Source: Pseudomonas extremorientalis
Lineage (GTDB): Bacteria; Pseudomonadota; Gammaproteobacteria; Pseudomonadales; Pseudomonadaceae
Length of the DNA: 64,000 nt
NCBI RefSeq assembly: GCF_001870465.1
Contig: NZ_MDGK01000055.1
Location: 186,001 to 250,000, forward strand
Direction of reading: 5' to 3'
How positions within the stretch are numbered: the first letter of the stretch is position 1; the number at the start of each line of letters is the position of its first letter. Shown here in pieces: positions 51,882 through 60,176 of this stretch. Position numbers and translations under genes: made by a program. The notes under the pieces are model-generated. The model saw nothing but the letters and a program-made list of their open reading frames with translations, did no database searches and was not told the DNA's origin.

Positions 51882-52791
51882 AGCGTTGGTTCAACTGCTG
51901 CTCGGCGAATTGCTCGATGATGAAATCCACAAACGCGCGGGTCTTGCCGGGCAGCAGTTTGTGTTCGGCGTAGTAGATGGAGATGTTGCCGTCGTCGACG
52001 TACCAGTCGGGCAGCACCCGCACCACCGCACCGCTGTCCAGGAATGGCACGGCCATAGGCATGCTCACCAAGGCGACGCCCAGGCCTTGGGCGCTGGCGC
52101 AGCAGGCGGCTTCGGAATCGCTCATGGTCATGCTCGGTCTAAGCACCAGCGGGCGGTGTTCACGCTCGGTACTGGTCAATTGCCAGGAGCGCACGCGTCC
52201 GGTCTGCGGTGAACGGATGAGAATCCCGTGGCAATGCGCCAGGTCTTCGGGCGCCCGCACCGGGGGACGCTGCGCCAGGTAGTCCGGTGACGCCACCAGC
52301 ACGCGATGGGCCGGGGTCAACTTGCGCGCCACCACCCCCTGGGGCAGCTCGAAGCCACCACCGATGGCAGCATCGAAACCCTGGCCGATCAAGTCGACCT
52401 GGCGGTTATCGAAATGCCAGTCCGGGCTGATGTCCGGGAAGCGGCGCATGAACACGCCCAATAGCGGCACCACGTAGCGATTGCCAAACACCGTACCCAT
52501 GCTCACTTTCAACGTGCCCACCGGCCGCCCTTCAGCGCTGGCCAGGTTGGCCACGGCGTTCTGGATGGTGGTAAGGCTGCCGCTGACCTCTTCGAGGAAC
52601 AGCTTGCCGGCTTCAGTGAGGGTGAGGCGCCGAGTGCTGCGCTGGAACAGGCGTACGCCCAAACGCGCTTCGAGCTTGGCGACACTTTTGCCCACCGCCG
52701 CCGGTGTCAGGCTCAGGTGCCGCGCCGCTTCGGCAAAGCTGCCACCTTCGGCGCTGCGCACGAAACATTCGATACTGCCAAAGCTTTCCAT
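51862..52791 (-). CDS. LysR-family regulator
   Basis: A 309-residue regulator. The N-terminal helix-turn-helix (SIECFVRSAEGGSFAEAARHL, TPAAVGKSVAKLEARLGVRLF) is followed by a CrgA-like substrate domain (KVSMGTVFGNRYVVPLL, DFIIEQFAEQQLNQ). It is divergent from the SDR gene by 125 bases and probably controls it. The ATG at 52791 is preferred to a GTG at 52800. The inducer is not predictable. Confidence 0.88.
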   Translation of the reverse strand: MESFGSIECFVRSAEGGSFAEAARHLSLTPAAVGKSVAKLEARLGVRLFQRSTRRLTLTEAGKLFLEEVSGSLTTIQNAVANLASAEGRPVGTLKVSMGTVFGNRYVVPLLGVFMRRFPDISPDWHFDNRQVDLIGQGFDAAIGGGFELPQGVVARKLTPAHRVLVASPDYLAQRPPVRAPEDLAHCHGILIRSPQTGRVRSWQLTSTEREHRPLVLRPSMTMSDSEAACCASAQGLGVALVSMPMAVPFLDSGAVVRVLPDWYVDDGNISIYYAEHKLLPGKTRAFVDFIIEQFAEQQLNQRFSAANR

Positions 52792-52916
52792 ATCGACCAC
52801 TCTAAACTTTTTGTTTACACAGACTATAGCAATCCTGGTCTACCGGGAGGGGCTGGCGAGGTCGATACTCGGTTCCAACAACAAGGCATCCCGCCTTGAA
52901 CAGCTTGGAGATCGAC

Positions 52917-53663
52917 ATGACCACACAAAACCTCAGCGGCAAAGTCGCCTTGATTCAAGGCGGTTCTCGCGGCATCGGCGCCGCCATCGTCAAACGTCTT
53001 GCCGCACAGGGCGCAGCCGTTGCCTTTACCTACGTCAGCTCGGCCGCCAAGGCCGAAGAACTGCAGAACAGCGTGATCAGCGAAGGCGGCAAAGCCCTGG
53101 CGATCCATGCCGACAGCGCCAGTGCCGATGCGATACGCAATGCGGTCAACGCCACCGTCGAAGCCTTTGGGCGCCTGGATATCCTGGTGAACAACGCCGG
53201 CGTACTGGCCATCGCGCCGCTGGAGGATTTCAAGCTGGAAGACTTTGACCAGACCCTGGCGATCAACGTGCGCAGCGTGTTTATCGCAACCCAGGAAGCG
53301 GCCAGGCATATGGGTGAAGGCGGCCGCGTGATCAATATCGGCAGTACCAACGCCGAACGCATGCCGTTTGGTGGCGGTGGCCCATATGCGATGAGCAAGG
53401 CAGCGCTGGTGGGCTTGACCAAGGGCCTGGCGCGGGATCTGGGGCCACGGGGGATCACCATCAACAACGTACAACCTGGGCCGGTGGACACCGATATGAA
53501 CCCGGCTAACAGTGATTTTGCCGAGAGTTTGATTGGGTTGATGGCGGTGGGGCGGTATGGGCATGTGGAGGAGATTGCCAGTTTTGTGGCTTACCTCGCA
53601 GGACCGGAAGCGGGCTATATCACCGGTGCAAGCTTGACCATCGATGGAGGCTTCAGCGCCTAG
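52917..53663 (+). CDS. Short-chain dehydrogenase/reductase
   Basis: A 248-residue classical SDR. The cofactor loop QGGSRGIGAAIVKRLAAQ, NNAG in ILVNNAGVLA, and a catalytic Ser...Y-x-x-x-K (YAMSKAALVGL) are present, as well as the C-terminal ITGASLTIDGGFSA. It is close to 3-oxoacyl-ACP-reductase-like SDRs that work on small ketones. The ATG at 52917 follows GGAG by six bases. It is divergent from the LysR gene, a common pair in Pseudomonas. Confidence 0.9.
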   Translation: MTTQNLSGKVALIQGGSRGIGAAIVKRLAAQGAAVAFTYVSSAAKAEELQNSVISEGGKALAIHADSASADAIRNAVNATVEAFGRLDILVNNAGVLAIAPLEDFKLEDFDQTLAINVRSVFIATQEAARHMGEGGRVINIGSTNAERMPFGGGGPYAMSKAALVGLTKGLARDLGPRGITINNVQPGPVDTDMNPANSDFAESLIGLMAVGRYGHVEEIASFVAYLAGPEAGYITGASLTIDGGFSA

Positions 53664-53685
53664 GGCTTCCTGAACACTGCCAATC

Positions 53686-53734
53686 AAATGTGGGAGGGGG
53701 CAAGTCGAATCGTCGCACCGCCCCTCCCACATTT
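53686..53734. repeat. Degenerate REP palindrome after the SDR gene
   Basis: AAATGTGGGAGGGG and CCCCTCCCACATTT are kept as arms, but the CTTG loop is replaced by about 21 unrelated bases (GCAAGTCGAATCGTCGCACCG). It is a decayed or recombined REP between convergent genes. Confidence 0.72.
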
Positions 53735-53748
53735 TCAACCGCGATCAA

Positions 53749-54438
53749 TCAGGTTCGAGGTGGCAGGCCGTAGGCCGCCAGGTCAAAGTCCGCGAGCTTG
53801 CGGATGATCTGGTCGGCGTGGTGGTACTTGCTGTCGGCCATGGCTTCATCCGGCACAGCGATGGCGGTCATATGGGCAGCTTTGGCAGCAGTGACGCCGA
53901 AGGGTGAGTCTTCGAACACCAGGCAATCCTCGGGCGCAACGCCCAGGCGGCGGGCGGCGGTGAGGAAGATGTCTGGCGCGGGTTTGGCGGCGCCCACTTC
54001 CGGGTCGTCAGCGGTGACGATGGTGTCGAACAGGCCAAACCATTCGCGGTGCAGGGTGGTCTTGTGACCAAACGAATTGCGCGACGAACTGGTGCCCACG
54101 GCAATCGGGATATTGTGCGCCTTCAAGTGCCGCACCAAGGCTTCGGCGCCGGGCATGCCCAAGGCCTTGGGGAAACGCTCGCTCATCAGCGGTTCGCGGA
54201 TCTCCAGGAATTGAGCCGGTGTGATCGGCAGGTCCAGCGCCTTCACCACGTAGTCCGCCAGGTCCTGGGCACCACGCCCGATGATGTGCTGCTTGATGCC
54301 CCAATCGTAGATGCGACCGTAGCGTTCGGCGATGATTTGCGTGACTTCTGTGTAGATGCCTTCCGTGTCCAGCAACAACCCGTCCATATCGAAAATCACG
54401 GCCTTGATCGGACCGACTGCGGTACGCGGTGCATTCAT
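53749..54438 (-). CDS. HAD-superfamily sugar-phosphatase-like hydrolase
   Basis: A 229-residue HAD-IA protein of the beta-phosphoglucomutase/HDHD1 branch. Motif I is VIFDMDGLLLDTEGIY, motif II is AVGTSSSRNSF, motif III lies in KPAPDIFLTAARRLG, and motif IV is CLVFEDSPFGVTAAKAA. It likely removes phosphate from a small sugar or nucleoside phosphate. The cap domain is helical as usual. It stands alone, convergent with the SDR gene. Confidence 0.87.
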   Translation of the reverse strand: MNAPRTAVGPIKAVIFDMDGLLLDTEGIYTEVTQIIAERYGRIYDWGIKQHIIGRGAQDLADYVVKALDLPITPAQFLEIREPLMSERFPKALGMPGAEALVRHLKAHNIPIAVGTSSSRNSFGHKTTLHREWFGLFDTIVTADDPEVGAAKPAPDIFLTAARRLGVAPEDCLVFEDSPFGVTAAKAAHMTAIAVPDEAMADSKYHHADQIIRKLADFDLAAYGLPPRT

Positions 54439-54695
54439 CACGACAACCCAAGGGAAAGACTAAAAGGATTCAGCACAATAGCGGTGCGGGTCCCATGCAG
54501 GCAACCGCCATGACTTTGTATCGATTCGATTCCCGAGTTGATGGCCCTTCATATCAGTGCCTCATAACTGGCAACAGCTATACCGGTCGGTGTGTGCGGC
54601 GACCGTCTACGGTTTGTGAGGGCAGCGCGAACCGCCACTGGCCGGCGTCTGAAAATATCGCTTGATAACCTTATAAAAGACTTATTAATCTTCCA

Positions 54696-55007
54696 ATGAA
54701 CTCCATCCACTGGACTAGAAAATCCGTAAAGCAACTGCTTCGGTTGCATACGTATCATCAGCAACAGGTACGCGATGCGGTGTCAGCGCTTGAGCGCATG
54801 CCCGAGGCAGCCAACGTCAAGGCATTGGTCAATTACCCCCATGGTTATCGCTTGCGCGTGGGTAATTACCGAGTCCTTTTCGATTGGGATCGCGATATCC
54901 ATGTGGTCAGCATTGAAGAGGTCAAGAAGCGTGACGAGCGAACCTACTGCCGTACAGATCATCCACAATACGGAGGGCAAGCCAGCCTTTGTGGTGATTC
55001 CCTATGA
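54696..55007 (+). CDS. RelE/HigB-type toxin
   Basis: A 103-residue protein. Residues 1-85 have the RelE toxin outline: IHWTRKSVKQLLRL, LERMPEAANVKALVNYPHGYRLRVGNYRVLFD (in short motifs YRLRVGNYRVLF) and VSIEEVKKRDERTY. Such toxins cut mRNA on the ribosome. The tail after DERTY exists because the gene overlaps the antitoxin gene by 77 bases, and that tail may not be functional. The order toxin first, antitoxin second is of HigBA kind. The local G+C content is lower than in neighbours, suggesting acquisition. Confidence 0.84.
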   Translation: MNSIHWTRKSVKQLLRLHTYHQQQVRDAVSALERMPEAANVKALVNYPHGYRLRVGNYRVLFDWDRDIHVVSIEEVKKRDERTYCRTDHPQYGGQASLCGDSL

Positions 55008-55257
55008 ACATTATCTGGCCCGGCAGAACGATCCAAATCTGATTCCCCATGCGGTGGTAAGCCGCCTGGTGGATGGGGCAACCCCTATCCGTGCATGGCG
55101 CGAACACCTGAACCTGACCCAGGAAGAGGTTGCCAAACGCCTGGGCATTTCCCAATCCGCATTTGCCCAACAAGAGTCGGTGAACAAACCTCGCCGTGCA
55201 ACGCGGGAAAAAATTGCCAAGGCCTTCGGCATCAACGCCAGTCAACTGGAGCTATAA
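54931..55257 (+). CDS. Xre/HTH antitoxin with PHD-like N terminus
   Basis: A 108-residue protein starting at GTG 54931. An N-terminal stretch, AVQIIHNTEGKPAFVVIPYEHYL, looks like a Phd/YefM-type toxin-binding strand region. It is followed by a C-terminal helix-turn-helix (REHLNLTQEEVAKRLGISQS, FGINASQLEL). It should neutralise the RelE-like toxin and repress the operon. The GTG start is chosen because GAGG lies upstream and the N terminus then matches the family; the frame is open further upstream. Confidence 0.82.
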   Translation: MTSEPTAVQIIHNTEGKPAFVVIPYEHYLARQNDPNLIPHAVVSRLVDGATPIRAWREHLNLTQEEVAKRLGISQSAFAQQESVNKPRRATREKIAKAFGINASQLEL

Positions 55258-55382
55258 AGCGTAACTCTGGAAAATCCGCGCCCTCAGCCCACCCATTGCA
55301 GCCCTTGCTCAAGGCTTCCACCTGGATCCGCGCATGGGCCAGTGCCGTAGAGGGCGTGCCACAGGCCACTTTGAGCCAAACT

Positions 55383-56351
55383 TCACACTGCCCGACGCAG
55401 GCAACCCATGCCGGCCAGGGTCGTCTCCACCGCTTCATCCAGCGGCGTGCAAGGTTCAGCGCCCAGTACCGCAACCAGCTGCGTGTTATCGAGCAGTACA
55501 GGGGTTTGCCACAGGTAACGCATCTCCAGCATTTCACGGAAGGTGGCGACAAAGGGCGAAGCTATTTTCAGCAGCCACCAGGGGAACATCCTGACGACCG
55601 GCTGTTGCCCCGTCCTACGCAGCACCACGCGCTGGATCGCCCGGCTCAGCTGTGTGCCATCCGTGTCCACCTGCCCCGCCATATGAAAACGCGCGAACGC
55701 CTGCAGGGTTTCACGGCGCTCCAGCAGTTCAACCATCGTACGCGCCACATCGGGCAGGTACGCCCATTGATGGGCAACACCTGGCGCCCCCGGATAATTG
55801 ATGCTGCGCACAATGTTGCCAGGTTTGACCAAGCCCTGGGAAAACCAGCTGTTGGCCGCCTGCGCGCCGAAAAAGTCACCGGCGCGCACGATCAGCACCC
55901 TCGCCCCGTTGCCTGAAGCTTCGTATAAACGCTGCTCCAGTTGCACACGGATCGCGCCCTTGCGGGTTTGCGGGTGTTGAGGGGAGTCTTCGTGCAGTAC
56001 GGGAAACGCGTCCGGCCCAAAGTTGTAGACGGTACCGGGCAACACAATGGTGGCGCCTTCCGCAACGGCCGCCGCGATGGTGTTGTCGATCATCGGCAGC
56101 ACCCGCTCGGCCCAGTGCCGATAGCCCGGCGGGTTGACCGCGTGCACGATCACTTCACAGCCTCGGGCTGCAGCAAGTACGTCATCGCGGTTGAGTGCAT
56201 CACCCTCAAGCCAGTCAAATGCGGCGTTCTGGCCACGGGCCTTGTCGGCATCACGGGTCAACGCGCGCACCTGCCAACCCGCCGCCAGCAGCTGCCGTGC
56301 AACTTCGCCACCAATGCCACCGGTTGCACCCAACACCAATACTTTGTTCAT
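55383..56351 (-). CDS. NAD(P)-binding epimerase/dehydratase-like protein
   Basis: A 322-residue extended-SDR or NmrA-like protein. The Rossmann motif is VLVLGATGGIGGEVARQLL, followed by RALTRDADKAR, VIVHAVNPPGYRHW and WAYLPDVARTMVELL. The usual YxxxK site is not evident where expected, so it may bind cofactor without typical epimerase chemistry. The ATG at 56351 is the family start. It is divergent from a LysR gene by 93 bases, suggesting control by it. Confidence 0.82.
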   Translation of the reverse strand: MNKVLVLGATGGIGGEVARQLLAAGWQVRALTRDADKARGQNAAFDWLEGDALNRDDVLAAARGCEVIVHAVNPPGYRHWAERVLPMIDNTIAAAVAEGATIVLPGTVYNFGPDAFPVLHEDSPQHPQTRKGAIRVQLEQRLYEASGNGARVLIVRAGDFFGAQAANSWFSQGLVKPGNIVRSINYPGAPGVAHQWAYLPDVARTMVELLERRETLQAFARFHMAGQVDTDGTQLSRAIQRVVLRRTGQQPVVRMFPWWLLKIASPFVATFREMLEMRYLWQTPVLLDNTQLVAVLGAEPCTPLDEAVETTLAGMGCLRRAV

Positions 56352-56444
56352 CACACTCTCCCACAGGGGTTGATGGGGACATTTTCTGCGTGCCGGCGCT
56401 ATAGAGGAATTGTCGAAGATCGCCAAGGCGCTATACATTTATGC

Positions 56445-57329
56445 ATGGCAACGAATATTGGTTGGGAGCTTTACCGGTCGTTCCTCGGCGTATTCCGAGA
56501 AGGATCGTTGTCGGGAGCCGCACGGCAACTCGGCATTACACAGCCCACGGTCGGCCGGCACATTGCCGCGCTGGAAACGGCGCTGGGCGTGGTGCTGTTT
56601 ACCCGTTCACCGAGCGGCTTGTTGCCCACGGCGGTAGCCCGGACCCTGCGCGCCCACGCCGAAACCATGGAACGCACAGCGGCGGCACTTGAGCGTGCAG
56701 CGTCTGCCCAGGGTGATGAAGTGCGCGGCGTGGTGCGCGTGTCCGCCAGCGAAGTGATCGGCGTGGAAGTGCTGCCGCCGATCCTCACGCAAGTGCGCCA
56801 GGCACACCCGCACCTCAAGGTCGAACTGGTGCTGACCAACCGCCTGAGCGACCTGTTGCAACTGGAAGCCGACATCGCCGTGCGCATGGTCCGCCCCAGC
56901 CAGGAGCAACTGCTGGCGCGACGCATCGGCTTGATCGAAGTCGGCCTGCATGCCCGCGACGATTACCTGCAGCAACACGGCACGCCCCTGTTGATGCAGG
57001 ACCTGGCCGGCCACTCAGTGATCGGTTTCGACCAGGAAAACGCATTTATCCGCAGCCTGGCCATCAAGGGCTTCGAGCGTAGCGCCTTCGCCCTCAGCAG
57101 CGACAGCGACCTGGCACAGTTGGCACTGATCCGCGCCGGTGCCGGTATCGGCGGCTGCCAGGTCCAACTGGCCAAGCGCGATCCCTGCCTGCGCCGGGTC
57201 CTGCCAGAAGGCTTTGCACTCAAGCTGGACACCTGGGTGACCATGCACGAAGACCTGCGCAACAGCCCGCGCTGCCGCGTGATGTTCGACGCCCTGGTGG
57301 AAGGTTTGCAGCGTTACGTACAGGATTGA
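56445..57329 (+). CDS. LysR-family regulator
   Basis: A 294-residue regulator. The DNA-binding domain is SFLGVFREGSLSGAARQLGI, QPTVGRHIAALETALGVVLF; the effector domain begins VVRVSASEVIGVEVLPPIL. It stands divergent from the NAD(P)-binding protein. The frame stays open almost 500 bases upstream because of codon bias, but the first sensible start is ATG 56445 (MATNIGWELYRSFLG). Confidence 0.88.
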   Translation: MATNIGWELYRSFLGVFREGSLSGAARQLGITQPTVGRHIAALETALGVVLFTRSPSGLLPTAVARTLRAHAETMERTAAALERAASAQGDEVRGVVRVSASEVIGVEVLPPILTQVRQAHPHLKVELVLTNRLSDLLQLEADIAVRMVRPSQEQLLARRIGLIEVGLHARDDYLQQHGTPLLMQDLAGHSVIGFDQENAFIRSLAIKGFERSAFALSSDSDLAQLALIRAGAGIGGCQVQLAKRDPCLRRVLPEGFALKLDTWVTMHEDLRNSPRCRVMFDALVEGLQRYVQD

Positions 57330-57383
57330 GACAGCTTCACTGGTGAAGAATCAGACTCCCTCAGTCCCTTCACAGACGCCCCC

Positions 57384-57962
57384 ATGTCCGAAGCCTTCGA
57401 AGTCCCCAGCCCCCACGAAAAACACATCGAACACACCACCGAACATGCCCACGGCCGTGGTGACACCTTCGCCAGCCGCATCGCCGTGATGACCGCCCTC
57501 ATGGCCACCCTCGGCGCCATGCTCAGCTACCAGGCCGGCTCCACCGAAAGCGAAGCGGCAATGGACAAGAACAACGCCGCCATCTTCAAGACCGAAGCCG
57601 CCAACCAGTGGAACTACTACCAGGCCAAATCCAGCCGGCAAAACCTGGCAGAACTGGCCACCCACATTCCCGGCGTGGACGCGGTGCATTACAAGGAAGA
57701 GATAGAGCGCTACAGAAGCCAGAAGGAAGACGTGCGCAAACAGGCCGAAAAGCTTGAGGCCACGTCAAAGCAATGGGATGAAAAGTCGGAACAGGCGCTG
57801 CACCAGCACCATCGCTGGGCCCAGGCGATGACCGCGATTCAGATCGCGATTTCATTGGCGGCGATCACCTTGCTGACCAGGCGGGAATGGTTGAAGCGCC
57901 TGTCGTATACAGCGGCGGGTGTCGCGGTGGTGCTGGGCAGCCTGGCGTGGCTGCATATCTGA
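57384..57962 (+). CDS. DUF4337 membrane protein
   Basis: A 192-residue protein with a histidine-rich N terminus (HEKHIEHTTEHAHGRGD), a helix at about 32-48 (AVMTALMATLGAMLSYQAG), a long charged coiled-coil stretch (about 60-140) and two C-terminal helices (AMTAIQIAISLAAITLL, AAGVAVVLGSLAWLHI). This is the DUF4337 layout. No function is established. It follows the LysR gene in the same direction after 54 bases. Confidence 0.82.
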   Translation: MSEAFEVPSPHEKHIEHTTEHAHGRGDTFASRIAVMTALMATLGAMLSYQAGSTESEAAMDKNNAAIFKTEAANQWNYYQAKSSRQNLAELATHIPGVDAVHYKEEIERYRSQKEDVRKQAEKLEATSKQWDEKSEQALHQHHRWAQAMTAIQIAISLAAITLLTRREWLKRLSYTAAGVAVVLGSLAWLHI

Positions 57963-58107
57963 GACGATGCAGTCAAAAGGTGGTGACGCCATGATCACTG
58001 GGATCAGCACCTTCTCTCAAGGGCTCACGCAATAGTCCTGTATGGCGTTTGCCATGGCCTGATTGGGTAGTTTCAGCCAATCAATGACTTCCTTGTCGGG
58101 CCCCCTT

Positions 58108-59604
58108 ATGTCACGTACTCACAGCGCTTGCGTTTTCCTGTATCTCCTGTTGCTCAGCATCGTCTGGCCCAGCCACGCCAGAGACCTGGCCGAAGGACTT
58201 ACCGAACAGTCACCGTCCATGGCACTTGAGAATAAACACCACCGTTACCCGCAATGGACCGGCATCGGTTCACTGAAAAACGCCTTAGGCCAGACCTGCA
58301 ATGCCGTTCTGCTTGACACTCATGATCGCCGGGGCAAGGCCACCGGCCCGGCTTATGTGCTGACCAGCGGGCACTGCGTGTTCTTCAGCTACGGTACGGC
58401 GCTCCTGCGCCGGGCGTTCACCGCCGATGTCACCTTCAATTACTTTCATGACACACCTGAACGGCATGTCACCTACGCCGTCAAAACAGCACATTGGAGC
58501 AGCATGGCGGGCACCGATTTAGCCGTGCTCGAACTGGATACGTCACTGGCCGCGCTGGTGGCCAGCGGGATCATGCCACTCAGGCTGGCATCTCAACGTC
58601 ACACGTCGGATCGAGAAGTGATCAATGTGGGTGCGCCGACCGGGTTCCTGAAAAAGGGACTACGCATGAGCGCCTGCGTGGAGTCGACGATCAACAGTTT
58701 TGCCGAACAACCCGGTGTGTTCCCCAACGCCTTGCGCAACCGCTGCAACGGTCTGCGCCCAGGCAGCTCCGGCAGTCCGATGCTGGACCGGAATACCAAT
58801 GAAATCACCAGTATCATCAGCAAGGTCGCGTCCGCCATTCAGAAGGACATTCTCAATAGCTGTCAGAACAACTCGGTGTGTGAAGCCGCCAAATTCAACT
58901 ACAGCTATCCTGCCAACCACTTGTACTACTGCTTTGTAGACGGTGTGTTCCGTAATGACACCCCGACCTGCCAGCTCAAGGCCGTTGAAATCACGCTGGA
59001 CGAACCATGGAACCTGAAGCCGTATGTGCATTTACAACGTGATGCCGCCGGCCAAATAATCCGTCCAACCTGGAACCTGAGATTCTCGATGCAGGAACCG
59101 TTCTACCGATTCAAGGCCGTAAATGACATCAACGATTGCGCACGCACCCACGGCTACCAAGTCGCCGCCGCCTCTGACGAGGCGTACATCAACCAGTCCA
59201 TCGGCCCAGTGCTGGGGCCGCATGTGCTGTGCATACTCGGTGTGCAAAAGGCCGAGCAACCGCTGACCGAAGCACTCCTGCGCAATGTATTCACCCATTC
59301 GGTCTTCCTGACCAACCCCGCACCGGCACCGCAGATCAAGCACCGCTATCACATCGCCTGGGAAAACCAGCACAGCGGTTTTAGCCAGCATTACTACTAC
59401 AGCGTGCATTCGGCGAGCAGGACCACCTGTGGCGATATTGACGATGAACGCTACACCCTGGCCATGGATGGCATTTTCCTGGAAATAGCAGAGCTGCCGG
59501 TCACCTTATGCAGCTATGCACGCAACAGTGTTGGGCAACCGTCAGCCATTCGCACAGACGTGATCGAAAGCGCAACGGTTCGTTCGCAGCGTCATGCCAG
59601 GTGA
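58108..59604 (+). CDS. Secreted trypsin-like serine protease
   Basis: A 498-residue exported protein. Signal peptide about 1-24 (ends WPSHA). The chymotrypsin-fold domain (about 45-300) has His89 in LTSGHC, Asp137 in AGTDLAVLEL and Ser221 in RPGSSGSP, with several cysteines for disulfides (C64, C90, C190, C213). Residues about 310-498 form a second part that I do not recognise, containing CARTHGYQVAAASDEAYIN and several Cys. The start may also be ATG 58084; neither has a strong ribosome site. No transporter or inhibitor gene is next to it. Confidence 0.78.
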   Translation: MSRTHSACVFLYLLLLSIVWPSHARDLAEGLTEQSPSMALENKHHRYPQWTGIGSLKNALGQTCNAVLLDTHDRRGKATGPAYVLTSGHCVFFSYGTALLRRAFTADVTFNYFHDTPERHVTYAVKTAHWSSMAGTDLAVLELDTSLAALVASGIMPLRLASQRHTSDREVINVGAPTGFLKKGLRMSACVESTINSFAEQPGVFPNALRNRCNGLRPGSSGSPMLDRNTNEITSIISKVASAIQKDILNSCQNNSVCEAAKFNYSYPANHLYYCFVDGVFRNDTPTCQLKAVEITLDEPWNLKPYVHLQRDAAGQIIRPTWNLRFSMQEPFYRFKAVNDINDCARTHGYQVAAASDEAYINQSIGPVLGPHVLCILGVQKAEQPLTEALLRNVFTHSVFLTNPAPAPQIKHRYHIAWENQHSGFSQHYYYSVHSASRTTCGDIDDERYTLAMDGIFLEIAELPVTLCSYARNSVGQPSAIRTDVIESATVRSQRHAR

Positions 59605-59718
59605 GGCAGCAAGCCCTTTTCAGCAACTTTTGATGAAATTCGGGTATGAGAATAGGCAATGCCCAAAAGGCACCACTCGACCGGGGCACAGATGGGGGTA
59701 GGCTGCGAAATCGCGGGC

Positions 59719-59755
59719 AAAAAAAATCCCGCTGAGCGTCTAACTCGCGGGATTT
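59719..59755 (-). terminator. Terminator of tRNA-Ser
   Basis: On the minus strand AAATCCCGC pairs with GCGGGATTT and runs into eight T. It lies 12 bases downstream of the tRNA 3' end. Confidence 0.88.
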
Positions 59756-59766
59756 CTTCAAGAATG

Positions 59767-59856
59767 TGGCGGTGAAGGAGAGATTCGAACTCTCGATACA
59801 ATTTCTTGTATACACACTTTCCAGGCGTGCTCCTTAAGCCACTCGGACACTTCACC
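59767..59856 (-). tRNA. tRNA-Ser(GGA)
   Basis: A 90-base serine tRNA with encoded CCA. The acceptor stem is GGTGAAG/CTTCACC with discriminator G, and the anticodon loop CTGGAAA gives anticodon GGA. The long variable arm (TGTATACAAGAAATTGTATC) is the class II mark, and GTTCGAATC lies in the T arm. It reads UCC and UCU codons. It is a single tRNA with its own terminator. Confidence 0.96.
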
Positions 59857-60176
59857 GTATCTCGTCAAACCAGTTCAGTCTGTCGAGGCGCGCTAATGTA
59901 GTCGAAAGCCTTTCTGATGGCAAAGGTTTTTTTCAGAATATTCATGCGCTTAGCCGGTTATGCCGCTCACCGCCCGGCAAGGGGCGTTGATTGTGCCATT
60001 CTCAGGCATTGGCGGTAGGTGTCTGGGGTGGCGATTGTGCCCTGCCCCAGGCATTCCAATGCGCTGTGCAGGGGAAAACCCTGACTGGCCAGTCAGTCAC
60101 AGCGCTTTACCGGGGCGGGCGTGGTGGGTAACGTCTGCTGCATTCTTCTATAACAAGTCCTACAAGGAACCGCGTC
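59857..60176. other. Intergenic region between tRNA-Ser and the crotonase gene
   Basis: 320 bases without a supported gene. It should hold the tRNA promoter at its left end and the crotonase promoter at its right end. One terminator-like hairpin on the plus strand is listed separately. A 74-codon open frame (59960-60184) lacks codon-bias and family support and is not called. Confidence 0.55.
59907..59933 (+). terminator. Orphan terminator-like hairpin
   Basis: AGCCTTT pairs with AAAGGTT (one G-U pair) around an 8-base loop and is followed by seven T. No plus-strand gene ends just before it; it may stop read-through over the tRNA promoter or end a small transcript. Confidence 0.5.
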
